Source: Nocardioides glacieisoli (GTDB lineage: Bacteria; Actinomycetota; Actinomycetes; Propionibacteriales; Nocardioidaceae). Taken from it: a DNA stretch of 64,000 nucleotides. The notes below the pieces were generated by a model. That model was not told where the DNA came from, searched no databases, and saw nothing but the letters and a program-made list of their open reading frames with translations. Each line of letters opens with the position of its first letter. Position 1 is the first letter of the stretch. Shown here piece by piece: positions 9,198-18,943 of the stretch. The position numbers and the translations under genes were made by a program. The stretch lies in NCBI RefSeq assembly GCF_004137245.1, contig NZ_SDWS01000006.1, positions 186,001 to 250,000 on the forward strand, given 5' to 3'.

Positions 9198-9895
9198 GCG
9201 CCCGGCCCCGGTCGCACCCTGACGTCCGGGATCGTCGCGTCGGCCGGCAGGTCGAGGACGTGCAGGATCGTGCCGGCGACGGTCTCGGCAGTGGCCCACT
9301 GCGAGGCGTCGTAGTCCCGCCCCTCCTGCTCGTGCACCTTCTGCTGCATCGGGGTGGCCGTGCGGCCGGGGTAGATGCTGGTGACCCGCACACCGTGGTC
9401 GGCCTCCTCCTCGCGCAGCGCGTCGGCGAAGGCCTTCAGTCCGTGCTTCGAGGCGGCGTACGCCGACCACTCGGCGTTGGCGGTGAGACCGGCCGACGAG
9501 TTCACGAGCACCACCGTCCCGCGTCCCTGCCGCAGGTGCGGGAGCAGCTCGCGGGTGAGCACGGCGGGTGCCACCAGGTTGACGGCGAGCTGCTCGTCCC
9601 AGTCGGCGAGCCGCAGCCGGTCGACCCGACCGAGCTCGATGGCCCCCGCGACGTGGACGAGGGAGTCGACCGGGCCGTCGACCTGACGGCCGATCCCGTT
9701 GAGCGTGCCCGGGTCGGCGAGGTCCGCCACCAGCACCTGCGCGCCGGCGAAGGTGTCCGCGAGCTCGCCGGCGCGAGCCTCGCTGCGCGCCAGCAGGACG
9801 AGCTCGTCGCCGCGGTCCGCCAGGTGGCGCGCCAGGGCGAGCCCGATGCCCGAGCCCGCACCGGTGACGACGTGCTTCACCGGCTGGTGCGTCAT
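9194..9895 (-). CDS. Short-chain dehydrogenase/reductase
   Basis: 233 residues of classical SDR type. The cofactor motif TGAGSGIG is at residues 11-18 and the catalytic Tyr146-x3-Lys150 lies in YAASK, with Ser133/134 upstream. It catalyses NAD(P)-dependent oxidation or reduction of an unknown substrate. The start overlaps the stop of the upstream zinc-type dehydrogenase by four bases (ATGA), so the two are coupled. The gene ends tail-to-tail with the preceding plus-strand gene in CTAG. Confidence 0.85.
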   Translation of the reverse strand: MTHQPVKHVVTGAGSGIGLALARHLADRGDELVLLARSEARAGELADTFAGAQVLVADLADPGTLNGIGRQVDGPVDSLVHVAGAIELGRVDRLRLADWDEQLAVNLVAPAVLTRELLPHLRQGRGTVVLVNSSAGLTANAEWSAYAASKHGLKAFADALREEEADHGVRVTSIYPGRTATPMQQKVHEQEGRDYDASQWATAETVAGTILHVLDLPADATIPDVRVRPGPGA

Positions 9896-10860
9896 CGTGT
9901 GAAGACGATCTTGCCGAACACGTCGCCCTCGGCCATCGCGGCGAACCCGTCCTTCGCCCGGTCCATCGGGATCGCGCGGTCGACGAGCGGCCGGGCACCG
10001 GTGGCGTCGAGGAACTTCACGAGGGCGTCGAGCTCCCCGCGGGTGCCCATCGTCGAGCCGATGATCGAGAGCTGCTTGAAGAACACGTGGGTCAGGCCCG
10101 CGTCGGCGACGTCGGGACCCGACGTCGTACCGCTGATGACGATGCGGCCGCCCGGCCGCAGCGAGCGGATCGAGTGGGTCCAGGTCGCCTTGCCGACGGT
10201 CTCCATCACCGCGTCGACCCTGACCGGCAGCCGGGCGCCGGACTCGAAGACGTCGTGGGCGCCGAGCTCGCGGGCGCGGTCGCGCTTGGCCTCGTCACGG
10301 CTGGTGGCGAGCACGGTGAGGCCGGCAGCCCGGCCGAGGGTGATGAGCGCGGTCGCGACGCCACCCCCCGCGCCCTGGACGAGGATCGTCTCGCCCGGCT
10401 TGCAGGCTCCCTGCACGAAGAGCATCCGGTAGGCCGTCAGCCACGCAGTGGGCAGGCACGCCGCCTCCTCGAAGGACAGCGACGCGGGCTTCGGCACCAG
10501 GTTGCGGCGCGGCACGATGACCTGGTCGGCGAAGGTGCCCTGATGGCGCTCGGAGAGCAGCGAGCGACCGGGGTCGTCGGCCTCGTCGCCGGTCCAGTGC
10601 GGGTCGCCGATCACGCCGTGCACGACGACCTCGTTGCCGTCCTCGTCGAGGCCCGCGGCGTCGCACCCGAGGATCATCGGCAGCGACTCCTCGCGCAGCC
10701 CGACACCGCGCAACGACCAGAGGTCGTGGTGGTTGAGGCTGGCCGCCTTCACCGTGACGGTCGCCCACCCGTCGGGGGCCTCCGGAGCGGGCCGCTCGCC
10801 CACCACCAGGCCGCTCAGCGGGTCGTCGAAGGAGAAGGTCTCGGCGTAGACGGCGAACAT
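9892..10860 (-). CDS. Medium-chain (zinc-binding type) alcohol dehydrogenase/quinone reductase
   Basis: 322 residues of the MDR superfamily. The N-terminal GroES-like domain contains SLNHHDLWSLRGVG and ILGCDAAG; the Rossmann domain contains VQGAGGGVATALITLGRAAG, read in part. No structural-zinc cysteine cluster is visible, so it may belong to the quinone-oxidoreductase-like branch. First gene of a two-gene unit with the SDR. The shared substrate is not evident from context. Confidence 0.85.
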   Translation of the reverse strand: MFAVYAETFSFDDPLSGLVVGERPAPEAPDGWATVTVKAASLNHHDLWSLRGVGLREESLPMILGCDAAGLDEDGNEVVVHGVIGDPHWTGDEADDPGRSLLSERHQGTFADQVIVPRRNLVPKPASLSFEEAACLPTAWLTAYRMLFVQGACKPGETILVQGAGGGVATALITLGRAAGLTVLATSRDEAKRDRARELGAHDVFESGARLPVRVDAVMETVGKATWTHSIRSLRPGGRIVISGTTSGPDVADAGLTHVFFKQLSIIGSTMGTRGELDALVKFLDATGARPLVDRAIPMDRAKDGFAAMAEGDVFGKIVFTR

Positions 10861-10886
10861 GCCTCGACCCTAGCGAGTGCCCGTTC

Positions 10887-11309
10887 TCAGCCGGACAGCC
10901 ATCCGGCGAGGCTCATCAGCACGAGGGCCACACCGCACGCGGTGCCGATGACGAAGATCGCCAGCTCCCCCGCCAGGGGCGTCACCACCTCACTCCTCGC
11001 GGGCTCGTCTGAGGCGTAGCGGATCTGCAGCTTGCTCTTGCGCTTCGGCTTGCCGAACCACGGCGAATCGACTCCCATGTGCTGCTGTCCGTGCGCGTCG
11101 GTGTAGTGGTAGTTGACGAAGGTGCCACCACCCGTGCCCGTGGCCGAGGCCTGCCGCGTCTGGACCTTGCCGACGGTGGCCTCGGTGACGACCCACGTCC
11201 GGCGATTCCGGAAGACCAGCAGCAGGTACTTGAACATGAAGGCGATGAGGAGGACGCCGCACACTGCGGTGACCCATCCCCATCCGATGTCAGCGAGCGG
11301 TTCCGGCAC
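10887..11309 (-). CDS. DUF3592-like membrane protein, function unknown
   Basis: 140 residues with two hydrophobic segments, about 12-33 and 112-137. They flank a soluble middle with the beta-rich, HxHY-like VNYHYTDAHGQQHMG stretch, which is typical of DUF3592 proteins. A single transcription unit ending 26 bases from the zinc-type dehydrogenase start. No function can be assigned. Confidence 0.6.
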   Translation of the reverse strand: MPEPLADIGWGWVTAVCGVLLIAFMFKYLLLVFRNRRTWVVTEATVGKVQTRQASATGTGGGTFVNYHYTDAHGQQHMGVDSPWFGKPKRKSKLQIRYASDEPARSEVVTPLAGELAIFVIGTACGVALVLMSLAGWLSG

Positions 11310-11393
11310 GGCGTCACCCTAGATCGCCGCCCGCATGACACGGCCGGTCGAAACGCCGTTGCCATCGCTCGAGGAGAACTGTTGGGTTGCCGG

Positions 11394-12635
11394 ATGAGCA
11401 TCGACGTACGTCCCTCGGAGGACGCCGACAAGTACCTCGCGACCGACCAGCTCGTCTGGTTCGGCGAGGTCACCGACGCCGACGCCCACCACCTGCGGCT
11501 CGGGTTGCCCGAGGACCAGCGGTTCGTGGTCGACCTGCCCGACGGTCCGGAGGACCACCACGCCGGCATCTACGGCGTACGTCCGATGGAGATGTCGCTG
11601 CCCGGCGGCGCCGTCGTCCCGATCGCCGGCCTGACGTGGGTCGGGGTGCATCCCGACTCGCGGCGACGTGGCGTGCTGTCCGCGATGATGACCGACCACC
11701 TCACCCGCACCCGCGAGGCCGGGACGGCGATCTCGGCGCTGCACGCCAGCGAGGCCGCGATCTACGGCCGCTACGGCTACGGCATGGCGGTGCTGACCCA
11801 CCAGGTCGACCTCGGCCGCGGCACCACCTTCACCGCGCCGCACCTCGAGGACGAGGTCGCCGGCATCACGACCCACCTCGTCACGATGTCCGATGCCGGC
11901 GTGGCCGAGCGGATGCGCGCCTGCCAGGTCGCTCACGCGGGCGACTTCCCCGGCACGATCATCGGCTCTCCCGACTTCTTCTCGCTCCTCACCCTCGAGA
12001 TCCCCGAGAACCTGCGCGACAAGGAGCGGCGACGCGTCATCTTCGCCCGCCGCGGCGGGGAGGACGTCGGCTTCACCGGCCTGCGCCGCGAGCACAAGTG
12101 GGAGAGCGCCCGTCCGTCGGGCACCGTCGTGGTCGGCACCTTCACCGGCGGACCCGCAGCCCGCCTGGCCCTGGCCCGCCGCGTCGTCGACCTCGACCTG
12201 ATGGGCACCACCAAGCTGGAGAACATCGGCGCCGACGACCCGCTGCTCGGCTGGGTCGGCGGCCCGCGCGGCACCGGCGACATCAAGACGTGGGACAGCA
12301 CCTGGGTCCGCCTCGTCGACCTGGAGGCCGCCTGGCCGCTGCGCACCTACGAGACCGACTGCGACGTCGTGGTCGAGGTCGAGGACCGCTACGCACCGTG
12401 GAACGCCGGTCGCTGGCGACTGACCGCCACCTCCGGGGCCGGGCAGGCAGCACGCACCGACGCGGAGCCCGACGTCACCCTCGACGTCGCCGTCCTGGGC
12501 GCGGGCCACCTCGGCCACTCGACCGGCGGCCTGCTCCGTGCCGGCCTGGTCCGCGAGCACCGCGCGGGTGTGTACGCCGAGCTCGCGCGCGCCATGCGCA
12601 CGACGTTGGAGCCGGAGCCGTCGATCGGCTTCTGA
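11394..12635 (+). CDS. Eis-like GNAT family N-acetyltransferase
   Basis: 413 residues, matching the length and plan of the Eis family: two GNAT-type domains and a C-terminal SCP2/sterol-carrier-like domain. The acetyl-CoA loop is read in VGVHPDSRRRGVLSAMM, and the YGRYGYGMA stretch follows. In mycobacterial Eis a tyrosine and the C-terminal carboxylate (a phenylalanine) take part in catalysis; this protein also ends in Phe. Eis enzymes acetylate multiple amines, including aminoglycosides, but many environmental homologues have unknown substrates. ATG at 11394. Confidence 0.85.
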   Translation: MSIDVRPSEDADKYLATDQLVWFGEVTDADAHHLRLGLPEDQRFVVDLPDGPEDHHAGIYGVRPMEMSLPGGAVVPIAGLTWVGVHPDSRRRGVLSAMMTDHLTRTREAGTAISALHASEAAIYGRYGYGMAVLTHQVDLGRGTTFTAPHLEDEVAGITTHLVTMSDAGVAERMRACQVAHAGDFPGTIIGSPDFFSLLTLEIPENLRDKERRRVIFARRGGEDVGFTGLRREHKWESARPSGTVVVGTFTGGPAARLALARRVVDLDLMGTTKLENIGADDPLLGWVGGPRGTGDIKTWDSTWVRLVDLEAAWPLRTYETDCDVVVEVEDRYAPWNAGRWRLTATSGAGQAARTDAEPDVTLDVAVLGAGHLGHSTGGLLRAGLVREHRAGVYAELARAMRTTLEPEPSIGF

Positions 12636-12680
12636 GCAGGTCCGTTGACGGCGGGTCCGCTGCTGGACAGGCTGACCCCC

Positions 12681-13892
12681 ATGACCTGGACCAACTGGGT
12701 GGGCAACCAGAGCTTCTCGCCCGCCACGACCGCCACTCCCCGCGACGAGGACGAGGTCGTCGCCCTCGTGAAGGAGGCGGCCGGCCGCGGGCAGGGAGTA
12801 CGAGTCGCCGGCGCCGGGCACTCGTTCACGCCGGTCGTCCAGACCGACGGGCTGCTGCTCGACGTGTCCGCGATGCGTGGCGTCGTCGGCACGGACCGAG
12901 CGGCGAAGCGGGCGACCGCGCTGCCCGGGACGCTGATCCGCGACTTCTACGAGCCGTTGTGGGCCGACGGGCTGGCGCTGCGCAACCAGGGCGACATCGA
13001 CACCCAGCAGATCGCGGGCGCGGTGGCGACGGGCACGCACGGCTCCGGCACCGGCTACACCAGCCTGTCCGGCGTCGTGCGCGGCGTACGCCTCGTGACC
13101 GGGACCGGCGAGGTCCGCGAGATCGGCGAGGACGAGCCCGACCTCCTCCACGCCGCCCAGGTCTCGGTCGGGATGCTCGGCGTCGTCACGCAGCTCGAGC
13201 TCGAGGTCACCGACGCCTACCGGCTGCGCGAGCACGTCAGCCTCCGGTCGTGGGACGACGTGATGGGCGACTGGGACCGGCTCGTCGCGGAACACCGGCA
13301 CTTCGGGATGTTCTGGCTGCCGACCGAGGAGTCGGGCGCGCTCTACAACCTCGACGGGCACGGCGAGCGGCTCCAGGACCAGTGCTACGTCAAGGTCTAC
13401 GACGAGGTCGGGCCGGAGGTGCCGGACGACGACACCGCCGGGCGCCGCGTGGACCGGTGCTACCGGATCTTCCCGATGGTCTACGACCCCAACTTCCACG
13501 AGCTGGAGTACTTCATCGCGCTCGACCGGGCCCCCGAGGCCCTGACCGCGATGCGCGAGCTCATGCTCCGCAGCCTCCCCGACTCGATCTACCCGCTCGA
13601 GGTGCGCACGGTCGGTCCCGACGAGGCCTTCCTCTCCTCGCAGTACCGCACCCCCACGGTCGTCATCTCGGTCTCCGGCACCCCCGGCACCGACTACTGG
13701 GCCTACCTGCGCGCGGTCGACGACCTCCTCGCCGGGTTCGACGCCCGGGTGCACTGGGGCAAGCTCCACTTCCTGACACCCGAGCGCCTCCACGCGCACT
13801 ACCCCCGCGCCGACGACTTCATCGCCATCCGCCGCGAGCTCGACCCGCAGGGCATGTTCCTCAACGACCACCTGCGTCCCCTCTTCGAGTAG
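12681..13892 (+). CDS. FAD-linked oxidase, D-arabinono-1,4-lactone oxidase/alditol oxidase family
   Basis: 403 residues of the VAO flavoprotein family. The PP-loop-type FAD motif is VAGAGHSFTPVV at about residue 42-53, whose His is the usual site of covalent flavin attachment. GAVATGTHGSG follows, and the C-terminal ALO signature HWGKLHF is present. It oxidises a sugar lactone or polyol with O2 as acceptor; the substrate is not resolved. ATG at 12681 follows the Eis-like gene by 45 bases on the same strand. Confidence 0.85.
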   Translation: MTWTNWVGNQSFSPATTATPRDEDEVVALVKEAAGRGQGVRVAGAGHSFTPVVQTDGLLLDVSAMRGVVGTDRAAKRATALPGTLIRDFYEPLWADGLALRNQGDIDTQQIAGAVATGTHGSGTGYTSLSGVVRGVRLVTGTGEVREIGEDEPDLLHAAQVSVGMLGVVTQLELEVTDAYRLREHVSLRSWDDVMGDWDRLVAEHRHFGMFWLPTEESGALYNLDGHGERLQDQCYVKVYDEVGPEVPDDDTAGRRVDRCYRIFPMVYDPNFHELEYFIALDRAPEALTAMRELMLRSLPDSIYPLEVRTVGPDEAFLSSQYRTPTVVISVSGTPGTDYWAYLRAVDDLLAGFDARVHWGKLHFLTPERLHAHYPRADDFIAIRRELDPQGMFLNDHLRPLFE

Positions 13893-13907
13893 GCGCATAC
13901 TCGGGTC

Positions 13908-14261
13908 ATGCGCAGGTCGCGGGCGGCACTGGTGGTGGGTGTCCTCGTCGTGCTCGTGGCCTTCGCCTACGGCGTCGAGAACCGGGCCTCCACCACGGTC
14001 GCGGGCCAGCGGGTCGACTGCGGGTCCGCCATCTCCGCGTCATGGCTCGTTTCCGGGACCGACTCGACGCGCATCGCCGTGCCGGTGACGGCCTCCGAGA
14101 GCGACGTGATGGCTGCCTGCGACACGGTGGTCCAACGAGCCCGGATCGGCGTCCTGTCGACGATGACCGCCGGCGCCCTGCTCGCACTCGTCGGGTGGAC
14201 CGCGATGCGCGAGGGGCGCGGCCCCCGGCGCGCCGGACGACCCGAAGTCCGTTCTGCCTGA
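13908..14261 (+). CDS. Small membrane protein, unknown function
   Basis: 117 residues. Hydrophobic segments lie at about 7-21 and 80-98, flanking a soluble loop with two cysteines (VDCGSAI and MAACDTV) that could form a disulphide outside the membrane. It starts 15 bases after the oxidase stop, so it probably belongs to the same transcript. No family recognised. Confidence 0.55.
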   Translation: MRRSRAALVVGVLVVLVAFAYGVENRASTTVAGQRVDCGSAISASWLVSGTDSTRIAVPVTASESDVMAACDTVVQRARIGVLSTMTAGALLALVGWTAMREGRGPRRAGRPEVRSA

Positions 14262-14264
14262 GGC

Positions 14265-15872
14265 TCAGACGAGCTCGAGCACTCCGTAGCCGAACCCCTC
14301 GACGCGTACGCCGGACCCGGACACGACGACGCCACGTCCCAGCAGCAACCGGGCACCTGCGAGCCCGGGCACGTCTGCCGTGGCCGGCTCGCGCCTCGGG
14401 TTGACCACCACGACGTGGGAGTCGCCGCGACGCCACGTGAACGGGTAGCCCTCGTGCAGGACGGTCGTCGGCGCGCGGCCGCCGAGTGCCGGCGTCGAGC
14501 GGCGCAGCGCGACCAGTCGTCTCACCAGGTGCAGCGTCGAGGCGGGATCCTCCTCCTGGGCCTTCACGGTCGGCCGGTCGGGCGACGGGTCGATCGGCAG
14601 GTAGAGGTCACTCGCCGCGGCCGTGGAGAAGCCGGCGTTGGGCGAGTCGTCCCACTGCATCGGCGTACGGCACCCCGACCTGTTGTAGAGCGGGTTGCAG
14701 ATCGATCCCTCGACGTCCGGCAGGCCCGGCAGGTAGCGCATGCCGATCTCGTCGCCGTAGTAGAGCGAGGGCACCGTGCCCCACGTGAAGAGGAAGGTGA
14801 GCGCGGCGCCGAGCTCCTCGGGCGTGCGCGGATCTGTGCGCAGCCGGCTGAAGTCGTGGTCGGCGGTGCCGAGCAGCACCGGACGACTCGGGTCCCCGGC
14901 CTTCGCTGCCGCCCACCCGTCGAGGAACGTGCGGGTGCTGCCGAGGCCGTCGGCGTGGAAGAAGGCGTGCCCCGAGGGTTGGAACGGCAGGATGCCCGCG
15001 CCGCCGTTGTCGAAGAGACTGGCGTGCTCGGCGTGGATGACGAGCATGAAGTCGGCGTCGAACCCCAAGGCCGCGCCGGTGCGCGGCTCCTTGCCCTCCG
15101 GGATCAGCACGGCGTCGGGATGGGCGCTCGCCAGCCAGCCCTGGAGGTCGCGCCACACCTGCGTCGCGGCCACCGCCCCGGCGTTCTTGCCTCGGTCGTC
15201 CTTCACCAGGGAGAACGCCATGTCGACCCGGAAGCCCGCGACGCCACGGCTCAACCAGAAGTCCAGCACCTCGCGCAGCATCAGCTTGTTGCGGGTCGGG
15301 CCGGGGTCGTCGACGGCATCGCGCCACGGCTCGTCGTCGGGGGTGGCGGTCCAGCCGAAGTTGAGCGCAGGCTGCTCGTCGTAGAAGTTCTTGAGGTACC
15401 ACCCCGGACGAGGTCCCGGCGACCGGACCCACGCCGGCGTGCCCGGGACGTCCGAGTCCCACGCCCACGCCGGGAGGTCCTCGCACCAGACGTAGCGGTC
15501 GCCCTCGGGGCTCGGGCCGTCCGCGTGCAGCTCGGCCTGGAACCACGGGTGCTCGATCGACGTGTGACCGGCCACCAGGTCGAGCAGCACCCGGATGCCG
15601 CGCTCACGCGCCGCCTCGACCAGCTCGACGAGGCCCGCGTTGGTCCCGTAGCGCGGGGCGACCTGCAGGTAGTCCGACACGTCGTAGCCCGCGTCCACGA
15701 AGGGCGAGGCGAAGCACGGGTTGAACCACAGGGTGTCGACACCCAGCGACTCGATGTGGTCGAGCCGGTCGATGACTCCTCGCAGGTCGCCGATCCCGTC
15801 GCCGTCCGAGTCTGCGAAGGACTGCGGGTAGATCTCGTAGACGACCGCGTCGGCCAGCCAGTCCCCGGCCAT
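14265..15872 (-). CDS. GH13 alpha-glucosidase / alpha-amylase family enzyme
   Basis: 535 residues with a GH13 barrel. Begins [18 protein letters not shown] and carries the family regions: GFRVDMAF with nucleophile Asp217, LIPEGKEP with acid/base Glu259, and TADHD with the third aspartate near 338-340. YYGDEIGM and MQWDD near the C-terminal part resemble oligo-1,6-glucosidase and trehalose-synthase-type enzymes. No signal peptide, so it probably acts on imported alpha-glucosides in the cytoplasm. Its start overlaps the malic enzyme stop by one base (TGATG). Confidence 0.88.
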   Translation of the reverse strand: MAGDWLADAVVYEIYPQSFADSDGDGIGDLRGVIDRLDHIESLGVDTLWFNPCFASPFVDAGYDVSDYLQVAPRYGTNAGLVELVEAARERGIRVLLDLVAGHTSIEHPWFQAELHADGPSPEGDRYVWCEDLPAWAWDSDVPGTPAWVRSPGPRPGWYLKNFYDEQPALNFGWTATPDDEPWRDAVDDPGPTRNKLMLREVLDFWLSRGVAGFRVDMAFSLVKDDRGKNAGAVAATQVWRDLQGWLASAHPDAVLIPEGKEPRTGAALGFDADFMLVIHAEHASLFDNGGAGILPFQPSGHAFFHADGLGSTRTFLDGWAAAKAGDPSRPVLLGTADHDFSRLRTDPRTPEELGAALTFLFTWGTVPSLYYGDEIGMRYLPGLPDVEGSICNPLYNRSGCRTPMQWDDSPNAGFSTAAASDLYLPIDPSPDRPTVKAQEEDPASTLHLVRRLVALRRSTPALGGRAPTTVLHEGYPFTWRRGDSHVVVVNPRREPATADVPGLAGARLLLGRGVVVSGSGVRVEGFGYGVLELV

Positions 15873-17047
15873 CAGCGGCGGGCGACCCCGTCGGCCCGGG
15901 CCGCAGCGGCGACGGCCTCGCGGACGGCACCCGGGACGCGGGGGTCGAACGGCGAGGGGATGACGAGGTCCTCGCGCAGGTCGTCGCCGACGAGCTCGGC
16001 GAGGGCGGTGGCCGCGGCGACCTTCATCCCCTCGGTGATCGCGGTGGCGTGGACGTCGAAGGCGCCGCGGAAGATGCCCGGGAAGGCGAGCACGTTGTTG
16101 ATCTGGTTGGGGTAGTCGGAGCGGCCGGTGGCCACGACGCGGGCGTACTTGTGGGCGAGGTCGGGGTGCACCTCGGGCGTCGGGTTGGCCAGGCCGAAGA
16201 TGATCGCCTCCGGCGCCATCGAGGCCACGATCTCCTCGGGCACCTGCCCGCCGGAGACGCCGATGTAGACGTCGGCGCCGGCCATCACGTCGGCCAGGGT
16301 CCCGCTGCGGCCGACGACGTCGGCAGTGTCACGGGCGAGCGCCGCCTTGACCGGCGTCAGGTCCGAGCGCGTCGAGCTCAGCACGCCCTGCCGGTCGAGC
16401 ACGGCGATGTCGCGCACGCCGGCCTCGAGCAGGATGCGGGCCACGGCGACACCTGCGGCGCCGGCGCCCTGCACCACGACGCGTACGGTCGCCGCGTCCC
16501 GACCGGTCAGGCGCAGCGAGTTGGTGAGCGCCGCGAGCGCCACGACCGCGGTGCCGTGCTGGTCGTCGTGGAAGACGGGGATGTCGAGGCGCTCCTTGAG
16601 CCGCGCCTCGATCTCGAAGCAGCGCGGTGCGGAGATGTCCTCGAGGTTGATGCCACCGAAGCTCGGCGCCAGTCGCACGACGGTCTCGATGATCTCCTCG
16701 ACATCGGTCGTGTCGAGGCACAGCGGCACCGCGTCCACCCCGCCGAACTGCTTGAAGAGCACGGCCTTGCCCTCCATCACCGGCATCGCGGCGGCCGGCC
16801 CGATGTCACCGAGCCCGAGCACCGCCGTGCCGTCGGTGACGATGGCGACGGTGTTGGGCACCCACGTGTAGTGCTGGGTCATCGACGGGTCGGCGGCGAT
16901 CGCCTCGCAGACCCGGGCCACGCCCGGGGTGTAGGCGAGCGACAGCTCCTCCGGCCCGGTGAGCGCCACGGTCGACACCGTCTCCATCTTGCCGCCGACG
17001 TGGAGGTCGAAGACGGGGTCGCCGGCGTGCGGGTGCGGTGTGGCCAT
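15872..17047 (-). CDS. NAD(P)-dependent malic enzyme
   Basis: 391 residues of the short bacterial malic enzyme class. It oxidatively decarboxylates malate to pyruvate. Markers: YTPGVARVC, the [14 protein letters not shown] [15 protein letters not shown], the metal/substrate region FHDDQHGTA, and the Rossmann motif [12 protein letters not shown] at 17047 begins [10 protein letters not shown], like its relatives; a longer in-frame reading reaches into the promoter region. Co-directional and overlapping with the GH13 gene. Confidence 0.92.
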   Translation of the reverse strand: MATPHPHAGDPVFDLHVGGKMETVSTVALTGPEELSLAYTPGVARVCEAIAADPSMTQHYTWVPNTVAIVTDGTAVLGLGDIGPAAAMPVMEGKAVLFKQFGGVDAVPLCLDTTDVEEIIETVVRLAPSFGGINLEDISAPRCFEIEARLKERLDIPVFHDDQHGTAVVALAALTNSLRLTGRDAATVRVVVQGAGAAGVAVARILLEAGVRDIAVLDRQGVLSSTRSDLTPVKAALARDTADVVGRSGTLADVMAGADVYIGVSGGQVPEEIVASMAPEAIIFGLANPTPEVHPDLAHKYARVVATGRSDYPNQINNVLAFPGIFRGAFDVHATAITEGMKVAAATALAELVGDDLREDLVIPSPFDPRVPGAVREAVAAAARADGVARR

Positions 17048-17067
17048 GGCCGCGATACTGGCACAGC

Positions 17068-17409
17068 TCAGGGGCGCAAGAGCCTGCGTCCCAGACGTGG
17101 GGAAGGCCACACCCGCAGCCGTACGACGCCCAGGACCTGGTCCTCGGCGACCGGTCCGCGGTGCCGCGAGTCGATGCCCTCGCCGGGGTTGTCGCTCACC
17201 AGCCACCAGCCCGCCCCGCCCGTGCGCGTACGCCGCTCCTCCCCCGCTCGCTTGACCGCCAGCGTCCCGTCCGGGAACCGCGCCACGACCAGGTCGCCGG
17301 GCCGGACGCGAGCGCCGTACGTCACGAGCAGCCGGTCACCGTCGCGGAGCGTGGGGAGCATCGAGCGCCCACCCACCCGGGCGAGACCCCACTGACCCGC
17401 TCGTTCCAC
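17068..17409 (-). CDS. S26 family signal peptidase, probable nickel-SOD maturation protease (SodX-like)
   Basis: 113 residues, a minimal type I signal-peptidase fold. The nucleophile serine lies in GRSMLPTLRDGDRLLV and the general-base lysine in LAVKRAGEE. There is no membrane anchor, unlike secretory signal peptidases. Nickel superoxide dismutase needs removal of an N-terminal propeptide to expose His1 of the metal hook, and a small S26 peptidase beside sodN does this in Streptomyces. Here the gene is divergent from sodN, with 50 bases between starts. GTG start at 17409. Confidence 0.82.
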   Translation of the reverse strand: MERAGQWGLARVGGRSMLPTLRDGDRLLVTYGARVRPGDLVVARFPDGTLAVKRAGEERRTRTGGAGWWLVSDNPGEGIDSRHRGPVAEDQVLGVVRLRVWPSPRLGRRLLRP

Positions 17410-17459
17410 GCGGAGTAGTGTCGCAGGAGAGCAATTCGCCGACGTTCGAGAGGTTGCAC

Positions 17460-17861
17460 ATGCTTCGCACTTTCTTCGCCCCGACCATCGAGGTCTCCGC
17501 CCACTGCGACCTGCCCTGTGGTGTCTACGACCCCGCCCAGGCCCGCATCGAGGCCGAGTCGATCAAGGCGATCATCGCCAAGGTCGCCGACAACGACGAC
17601 CCCGACTTCCGCACCCGCGCGATCCTCATCAAGGAGCAGCGCTCGGAGCTCGTCAAGCACCACCTGTGGGTGCTGTGGACCGACTACTTCAAGCCCCCGC
17701 ACTTCGAGAAGTACCCGCAGCTCCACACCCTCGTGAACGAGGCCACCAAGCTGGCCGGTGCCTCCGGCACCAAGGGCGAGCTCGACGCCGGCAAGGCCGA
17801 CGAGCTGCTCGCCAAGATCGACGAGATCGCCGAGATCTTCTGGGAGACCAAGAAGGCTTGA
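17460..17861 (+). CDS. sodN: Nickel superoxide dismutase
   Basis: 133 residues. A 14-residue propeptide ending in V-S-A precedes the nickel hook H-C-D-L-P-C-G, whose His1, Cys2 and Cys6 bind nickel after processing. The rest matches the four-helix NiSOD subunit (DPAQARIEAES, IKEQRSELVKHH, YFKPPHFEKYPQLH, ending FWETKKA). It dismutates superoxide in the cytoplasm. ATG at 17460 is preferred over the longer GTG start at 17418 because GAGAGG lies six bases upstream and because the propeptide then has the normal length. A strong hairpin at 17879-17909 closes the transcript. Confidence 0.95.
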   Translation: MLRTFFAPTIEVSAHCDLPCGVYDPAQARIEAESIKAIIAKVADNDDPDFRTRAILIKEQRSELVKHHLWVLWTDYFKPPHFEKYPQLHTLVNEATKLAGASGTKGELDAGKADELLAKIDEIAEIFWETKKA

Positions 17862-17878
17862 GCCCTTCTTGCTCCATC

Positions 17879-17909
17879 GGACCCGGTTGCCCCCGCGGCA
17901 GCCGGGTCC
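17879..17909 (+). terminator. Hairpin downstream of sodN, candidate terminator
   Basis: GGACCCGG pairs perfectly with CCGGGTCC, extended by a T-G wobble and TGCC/GGCA around a five-base CCCGC loop (13 pairs in all). It begins 18 bases after the sodN stop. There is no T-tract, as is common in high-GC actinobacteria. Confidence 0.6.
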
Positions 17910-17943
17910 GCCCCATTTCCCGACCTTCCCCACCGGAGCACCC

Positions 17944-18900
17944 ATGACCCGCATCACCACCCCCTTCGACGCCACGAGCACGGCTGCGGACGTGGTTGCC
18001 GGCCTCGACCTGTCCGGCCGCCACGCCCTGGTCACGGGGGGCGCCGCCGGCATCGGGCTGGAGACCGCTCGCGCGCTGGCCGGGGCGGGCTCCGCGGTCA
18101 CGCTGGCCGTGCGCGACACCGGCGCGGGTCGTACGGCTGCGCGCTACATCGCGGAGAGCACGGGCAACGACAGGGTGCAGGTCCGCGAGCTCGACCTGGC
18201 CGACCTCAGGTCCGTGCGGGCCCTCGTCGCCAGGTGGGACGAGCCGCTCCACGTCCTGGTGAACAACGCCGGGATCATGGCCAGCCCCGAGGCGTACACC
18301 GCGCAGGGCTGGGAGCTCCAGCTCGCCACCAACCACCTCGGGCACTTCGCGCTGGCGCTCGGTCTCCACGACGCGCTCGCGGCCGCGGACGACGCCCGCG
18401 TGGTGGCGGTGAGCTCGAGCGGCCACGGCAACGCGCCCGTCGACTTCGACGATCTCTTCTTCGACCGACGGCCCTACGACGCGGGCATCGCCTACGGCCA
18501 GTCGAAGACCGCCAACGTGCTGTTCGCCGTCGAGGCCCACCGTCGCTGGGCCGGGGACGGCATCACCACCAACGCGCTGATGCCCGGCGGGGTCTGGACC
18601 GGCCTCCAGCAGCACTGGGACGCCGCGACCCTCGAGGCCACGAAGGCGCAGGTCCCCGCGACCGACGCCTCCGGCATGGGCGTGAAGACTCCCGAGCAGG
18701 GCGCCGCCACGTCGGTGCTCCTCGCCACCTGGCCCGGACTCAGGGGGATGGGCGGGCGCTACTTCGAGGACTGCCACGAGGCGGAGGTCGTCGACCAGGT
18801 GCGCGACGGCCTGCACGGCGTGTGCGGCTACGCCCTGGACCCCGAGGCGGCCGAGCGCCTCTGGGCGGTGTCGACCTCATTGGTGACCGACGCCGACTAA
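17944..18900 (+). CDS. Short-chain dehydrogenase (retinol-dehydrogenase/WW-oxidoreductase-like)
   Basis: 318 residues of extended SDR type. TGGAAGIG is at residues 31-38, NNAGIM at 107-112, and the catalytic pair is Tyr184/Lys188 in YGQSK. The substrate is unknown. It begins 82 bases after sodN but is separated from it by a hairpin, so it is likely transcribed separately. It ends next to the anti-sigma/sigma pair, with which no functional link is visible. Confidence 0.85.
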   Translation: MTRITTPFDATSTAADVVAGLDLSGRHALVTGGAAGIGLETARALAGAGSAVTLAVRDTGAGRTAARYIAESTGNDRVQVRELDLADLRSVRALVARWDEPLHVLVNNAGIMASPEAYTAQGWELQLATNHLGHFALALGLHDALAAADDARVVAVSSSGHGNAPVDFDDLFFDRRPYDAGIAYGQSKTANVLFAVEAHRRWAGDGITTNALMPGGVWTGLQQHWDAATLEATKAQVPATDASGMGVKTPEQGAATSVLLATWPGLRGMGGRYFEDCHEAEVVDQVRDGLHGVCGYALDPEAAERLWAVSTSLVTDAD

Positions 18901-18943
18901 GGTGTCGGCCAGCACATCAGCCGAGGACGGGACGCAGACGCAG

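Noticed and set aside
11319..13898. Long antisense open frame opposite the Eis-like and oxidase genes
   Set aside because: Spans two unrelated sense genes with strong family motifs and shows none itself.
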